Source: Cristatella mucedo (Eukaryota > Bryozoa > Phylactolaemata > Cristatellidae). From it: a stretch of 64,000 bases of DNA. The notes below the pieces were generated by a model, which was not told the origin of the DNA, searched no databases, and saw nothing but the letters and a program-made list of their open reading frames with translations. The position numbers and the translations under genes were made by a program. Position 1 is the first letter of the stretch, and each line of letters starts with the position of its first letter. Positions 59,438 to 64,000 of this stretch are shown one piece after another. The stretch spans positions 5,942,501 to 6,006,500 of the forward strand of contig WPIO01000017.1 in the NCBI GenBank assembly GCA_009760855.2, given 5' to 3'.

Positions 59438-60943
59438 GCCTTTAAGAGTACTAATATGCAGATGTAAAATTGCGGTGAGGATTTGTCGAGCAAACGAGCA
59501 GAATACGATGATGCGATGGTGAGAAAGAGGGACATTCCCAATGAGAAAACGTTTTTCGTGACGATGACCTCTTTGACTGGTCACAATGTGTAGTAATGTG
59601 TAGTCAGGATCATTTCTCCTAGTGCAGCCACTACGTCTTCGTTTGTGGCTTGTCTCGCCCCTCGGCAAACCGGCTCACTCGTTACTTGCCACCTCTTACA
59701 CACGTGGATGCTGTCACTTGCAAGTTCGTTTCCGTGACGTGTGTGAACTGTTGTATGAAGGCAAAAGTTAATTAGCTGCATACCATCGAGCACTCTATAG
59801 GTAATGCGACATCCTGCATTCCCTACCGTCGGACCATTACTCATCGTCACGGAACTGACTGCAGTCATACAGTTAATGAATATCCGGCGAAGTGTTTACT
59901 CTAGCATTCACTTGACACTCATTTCATTTTGCTGCTGTTTATACACCGCGGAGCTTTACTACCGAGCTGCCACCATAGCATCCACAGCCGCATGGCATAA
60001 TTCTGCTCGTGTTATCTTTGCTAACACGAACTGCCACCTTGAGTACATTCTTTCATTCTCTTACTACAATTTAGGGTTTTCCCACGAACAATCTTTCAAG
60101 CACCAAGCTCTATTAATAGCTAAAGCAGGCAAAGGGCACCAGAAAGAGGATGGCTGAAACCACTGTGGCTACTGAAAAGTCTGAGGCAGCAACGTGGTGG
60201 AACGTATGGACCAAAGATCGGCAGCTGAACCCCAGTGGAAGAAGCATAGGTGGGTGAGGCCCGATGGGAGAGTGCACAGCCGCCTAGCAGGCGTGGCTGC
60301 AGGAGGAATGACGCAGCTAGGGCACATGCAAAATTGTGCCAGGGTGGTAGGATAACTCCAAAACCATTTCATACTTGACTTGAGGCTTGATTTCAGGCTT
60401 GACCTCGTGAATTTCTTTGCTTTTCCTAAAAATCGCCTGCTAACCGCAGAGAAAGCATGCACGAGTACGGGATTGAAGTTGCTAGGACCAGGTGTAGCTG
60501 GTTGGCTTTCCTGGCATTTCGAGCGACACAAGCTCCTCCTCAAGGAAGTGGCAACCATTGTCAACTTCCATCAGCCTAACCGGCTTCTCGGCAGGCTGGC
60601 GTTGTGAACTCCCTTCAGCCAAGAACTTTCCACAAAATGTATGACTTCCTGCAATGATCATTAATTTTCTTCTTACTCACCTGTCCCACGTGTGTGTCAC
60701 ATGCCTCAGTTTCTGAACAGCAATACATCGCTGGAGCAAAACTCAATAGGTAATCCATGGGAAACATAGGTCAGGGCTCCTGCAGACCTGATGGGTAAGT
60801 GGAGCATCTTTTCAAGTGTCCCAGTGGCCAGGGCAGCATATGCCGTTGGGCAGACGACTCATGTAATGGGGAGTGCTCAGAGATTGAGAAAGAGAATAGG
60901 GACAGAGGAGCAAGTTATTAAGAGATGAGAGAGACACACACAG

Positions 60944-61092
<149 letters not shown>

Positions 61093-62073
61093 GACAAAGG
61101 AGACAGAAAGTGAGAGATATAACAGACAAGCATGTTTGAGAGATATGGTGGAAAAAGAGACACAGTGAGATAGGAGTAGGGCTGGTGGGAGAGTGTGCAT
61201 AAACCACTGCCTCTTAAGAGGTTAGCTGTTGGTTAGGTGTGGAGGTGGGGACAGACATGCGAAGCAAGTGATGGACTGCTGATGCTGCCAGGCAGATACA
61301 TTACAAAAGAGAACTTCGATGTATCTAAAGCTATTTTTTCGATAGACAAATTAAAAAGCTGATGCTCCACTGGTTAGACAACGACACATCTTTGAGCAAT
61401 TCTGCAATGTATCTCTGAAAGGCTCCAATCAGTATATCCAGTACATAGGGGGTCGATGAGTGAAAGGATATGTTGGCTATACTTGAAACCTGTGAGGTAG
61501 TAAGGCTGCTCCAGTAAATTAGCCCAACAACCAGCTATAGCAAGCAGCCAGAGAAGACATTGCAAGCAGTACAATTTTTGTACAACAGCATTTCGGTAGT
61601 AGGCAGTCTTTCAAAAGTAGTAAATCGTCAGCAGTGGGGTGTCGATGGCAGCCAGGGGTAATATAGGCAAATCTCAAAGCAGAATATAAGGCAGGTCTTA
61701 ATTCACAGAACAAAAAATTGCTGTGCTACTTAGTACACGGTACATGTGTGGAACTAAAAGCAAGCATATGCTACAACTGCTGGTGAAAAACATAATCGAT
61801 TTGTCATGAAGCTTAAGTTCACTGGCATGTTAAAAGATGCTTGATAATTCAAGGGAGCCCTGACCCTGATCTTACAGATACTCAAGTAACTACCTCACAT
61901 GAAGTAATAACACATCTCACACTCAAAACGTACTATAGAATGCGACAGGCAGCAAGGCAAAACGCCTGGTGAACACTGATGAGAGGGATCATGAAAGTGA
62001 GAGAGACTGAGAGATAGAGGCTGAGAAAAACACAGGGGCCAGGAGAGACAGATAAACCAAACAGCAACAGGTA

Positions 62074-62086
<13 letters not shown>

Positions 62087-62111
<25 letters not shown>

Positions 62112-62130
62112 AGAGAGAGAGAGAGAGAGA
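62087..62130. repeat. (GA)n microsatellite
   Basis: Interrupted GA run near the 5' end of the large DOLK intron. Confidence 0.85.
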
Positions 62131-62431
62131 AAAGAGAAGAACAACAGGTATTTAGGCATGTCAAAGTCTACTATAAACGAGATAACCATTCAGGCTGCAT
62201 TTAATAAACCTGATTGCCAGCCGACCGCTTGTCTAATGGCACCATGAAAGCATTTAAGGTTCGCTTGTGTCGGCAGTTTCTTGACCTTCAACTGGCCATA
62301 CAAAATTGGGTTTGCTCGCTTTCCTTATGGTGGACACAGCGCTATAGGGAATAATCGGCTGCTCTCATGAATGCACCACACTGCAATAGCGTATCCTGTG
62401 TCAACAGGCTCATGCCACCGACCCTACTCAC

Positions 62432-62594
62432 CATGGAAGCCTCTGCTGGTGCCAAGCCAGATGCCTGCAGAGCACCCAACGAGTAGATAAACGTGTGTCA
62501 GCACCAGACAGCCACTGTCCTGCTCATCGAGGAATACACGCAATGAACGATCGATGGCAGTACTCCACGGCTTGATGCACAGGAAACGTATCGC
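62432..62594 (-). CDS. DOLK: Dolichol kinase, exon with FLDEQDSG segment
   Basis: 163 bp, entering in phase 0 after acceptor GTGATTTCCAG and leaving in phase 1 at CCATG|GTGAGT. Encodes AIRFLCIKPWSTAIDRSLRV, FLDEQDSGCLVLTHVYLLVG and CSAGIWLGTSRGFH. It aligns with the human DOLK segment holding RYFRIKP, FLDERDSG and LTHIYLLLG, just upstream of the CTP-binding motif. The enzyme phosphorylates dolichol with CTP in the ER membrane to supply the carrier lipid for N-glycans. The N-terminal exons must lie beyond 62.6 kb; I found none before the window edge, so the gene is partial. Confidence 0.88.
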
Positions 62595-62660
62595 CTGGAA
62601 ATCACGGTAAATGGCTGGTCCGGGTTAGAAAATTCCAAGGTAAGCCGATGCATGCGCTCA

Positions 62661-62840
62661 TGAGCCGTGATGGCACACTAGGTAAGGCGGTTGCTTTCAC
62701 GACCTCGGTCTCGAGGTCGTGGGTTCGATTCCTGCGATGGGCGATCTTTAATCGCCACTGCAAGCGGTGGTGACAGCCGTAAAGGCTCTTCTGTCGCTAT
62801 ACAAAAGAGGCTGTTTAATCAGCTAGGATTTTTATTTATT
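62661..62840 (+). mobile_element. SINE-B copy, close to consensus
   Basis: TGAGCCGTGATGGCACACTA, GGTAAGGCGGTTGC, box B GGTTCGATTCC, the ATCGCCACTG-CAAG-CGGTGGTGAC hairpin, TCTGTCGCTATACAAAAGAG, TTTAATCAGCTAGG, and a TTTTTATTTATTA tail. It lies only about 70 bases upstream of the DOLK exon, opposite in orientation. Confidence 0.9.
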
Positions 62841-63148
62841 ATGCATCTGCACGCACTCACGCACACGTGCTAGCAGTAGCAGCTAGTTGAATTGCTAGTG
62901 GCACAAGGCGGCTGGTGATCGAGCAAGCGATCAAGAATAGTCATGCTGTTGCATGCACGCTGCCTCAGCCGGTCAGCAGCAGCAGCTAAGTATACATTCT
63001 TAGTTAGCAACACTATATACTTGCTATTGCATCGTGGAAGCTTAGCTGAGGGGCAACTCAGATTTTATTTTCTACAGTGGCTAGTGTAGCTGTATTAGCA
63101 GTGACACACACGTACCCAACAGGCACAGTGCACAGACGAACAAAAGAT

Positions 63149-63188
<40 letters not shown>

Positions 63189-64000
63189 AGCCAAAACATG
63201 TTTTTGGAACAAAGGCTAGAATGAGCAGCAGCACGACGGCAGCGACCAGGTCGAAACCTTGGGGCACATGGCAGACACCCACCCAACGCCCCTCACAAGG
63301 TAAGCAAGGTTGCCTAGGCTTCCTCACCGCATGCCTGTCTGAAAACAGCAGCAGCTCGGCTGATTAGGAATGATGACATTAGGGTCATGAGCACACTCAG
63401 GAAATAGCTGCTTGATTCACTCACACCACATGGCTGACCATACACAGCAGACCAGGCCATTGTCTGCTGGAGGGCTCATGCACCTGTTCGCAACTAATCT
63501 CTGCAAGCTGCAAGAAACCCATAGCACGTGGTCATAAACGAACCGTTTCCACACTGCTTGACACGGTACCGAGCAGAAAGTGTTGCAATGGAGGCAGATC
63601 ACCACCCCAAGAGACCACACGAGAAAGCAGTCAATCTCGAATGCAGCTGGCCTCACGAGGATTAGATCGGGCTGGCAACATTGCCCTTATCAACATAGGC
63701 AGTTGCCGTTTCGACAGGGTCAAGTGCTCTTTGCCGGAACATATTGTCAGTTGTGAGCTGCTAGCTGCCCACATCAGCCTCGGCTTCACAAGCCGCCGTG
63801 CGCAATCAAGGCACCGACCGGAGCCAGTGATGCACAGGCCTTGAAAGCTTGAAAGGAGGCCAGAGGCATTAAGGGTTTGCTCTGCTGCAGGCCCTACACC
63901 CAGTCACACGTGACGATCCATTACTTTATGGAGCCGACTATTGCCATACGAACTGTACAGGTTAGCAATCTTTGCGGACTTGGATATACAAGGATCAAAC
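62841..64000. other. Upstream DOLK intron, no exon recognised
   Basis: A minus-strand stretch near 63195-63255 reads GFDLVAAVVLLLILAFVP, hydrophobic like a DOLK membrane helix, but no splice donor fits. Otherwise only a (TA)n run and short ORFs. Confidence 0.35.
63151..63185. repeat. (TA)n microsatellite
   Basis: About 17 TA units with a single final change. Confidence 0.9.

Noticed and set aside
60340-60430. Minus-strand peptide with repeated Lys/Glu/Pro (KPEIKPQVKYEM)
   Set aside because: Explained by short tandem repetition in the DNA; no domain and no splice partners.
62661-62760. Possible tRNA gene (A- and B-box-like sequences)
   Set aside because: No cloverleaf with a proper anticodon arm could be drawn, and the segment recurs as the head of a dispersed SINE.
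63195-63255. Hydrophobic minus-strand peptide as an upstream DOLK exon
   Set aside because: Resembles a membrane helix, but no splice donor in the needed phase was found and there is no diagnostic motif.

Overview
This is an animal nuclear genome window, not prokaryotic. It has spliced genes with GT-AG introns, CR1/L2-type LINEs whose YADD reverse transcriptase is readable, tRNA-headed SINEs, a decayed hAT transposon and long CT, CA, GA and GGA microsatellites. I cannot name the species. A dolichol kinase gene cut by several introns, and the LINE/SINE types, suit an invertebrate or basal chordate better than a tetrapod, where this gene is intronless.

Three protein-coding genes can be supported. 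(1) An FBXO7-like F-box gene on + (1081-5249) has two coding exons: a ubiquitin-like and FP-type exon, then an F-box exon. The intron phases match exactly, and a decayed LINE fills the intron. (2) A single-exon C2H2 zinc-finger protein on + (40854-42608, 584 aa) ends in PLDLSSRLR, a CtBP co-repressor-type motif. It lies in a roughly 10-kb CpG-rich domain (about 34.9-44.7 kb). (3) The 3' half of a dolichol kinase (DOLK/SEC59) gene on - has four exons (62594-62432, 54907-54809, 54682-54602, 54220-54087), all joined in phase 1. One intron of about 7.5 kb is packed with SINEs, LINE pieces and GA repeats. The genes work in unrelated pathways: ubiquitin ligation, transcriptional repression and N-glycosylation lipid supply.

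Most of the rest is repeats. LINE-A (CR1/L2-like) has about 19 pieces, most of them 3' ends with (ATT)n tails. LINE-B is a second LINE type with three C-terminal pieces. SINE-A (about 140 bp, 7 pieces) has a tRNA-like head and a 3' end resembling the LINE-A 3' hairpin. SINE-B (about 170 bp, 10 pieces) has a tRNA-like head, a conserved internal hairpin and a 3' end unlike either LINE. Insertion history can be read at several points: SINE-B inside SINE-A with a 9-bp target duplication, a 55-bp LINE-A end inside another LINE-A, and a SINE-B inside the LINE in the FBXO7 intron.

Layout: 0-5.3 kb FBXO7-like gene; 5.3-18.5 kb repeat-rich intergenic DNA; 18.5-20.9 kb hAT remnant (-); 21-34.9 kb SINE/LINE/microsatellite DNA with a small GC-rich patch at 29 kb; 34.9-44.7 kb CpG-rich domain with the zinc-finger gene; 44.7-53.8 kb LINE/SINE and microsatellite DNA with a few unassigned ORFs; 54.1-62.6 kb dolichol kinase gene, continuing off the right edge. 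No CRISPR, rRNA or convincing stand-alone tRNA gene was seen.
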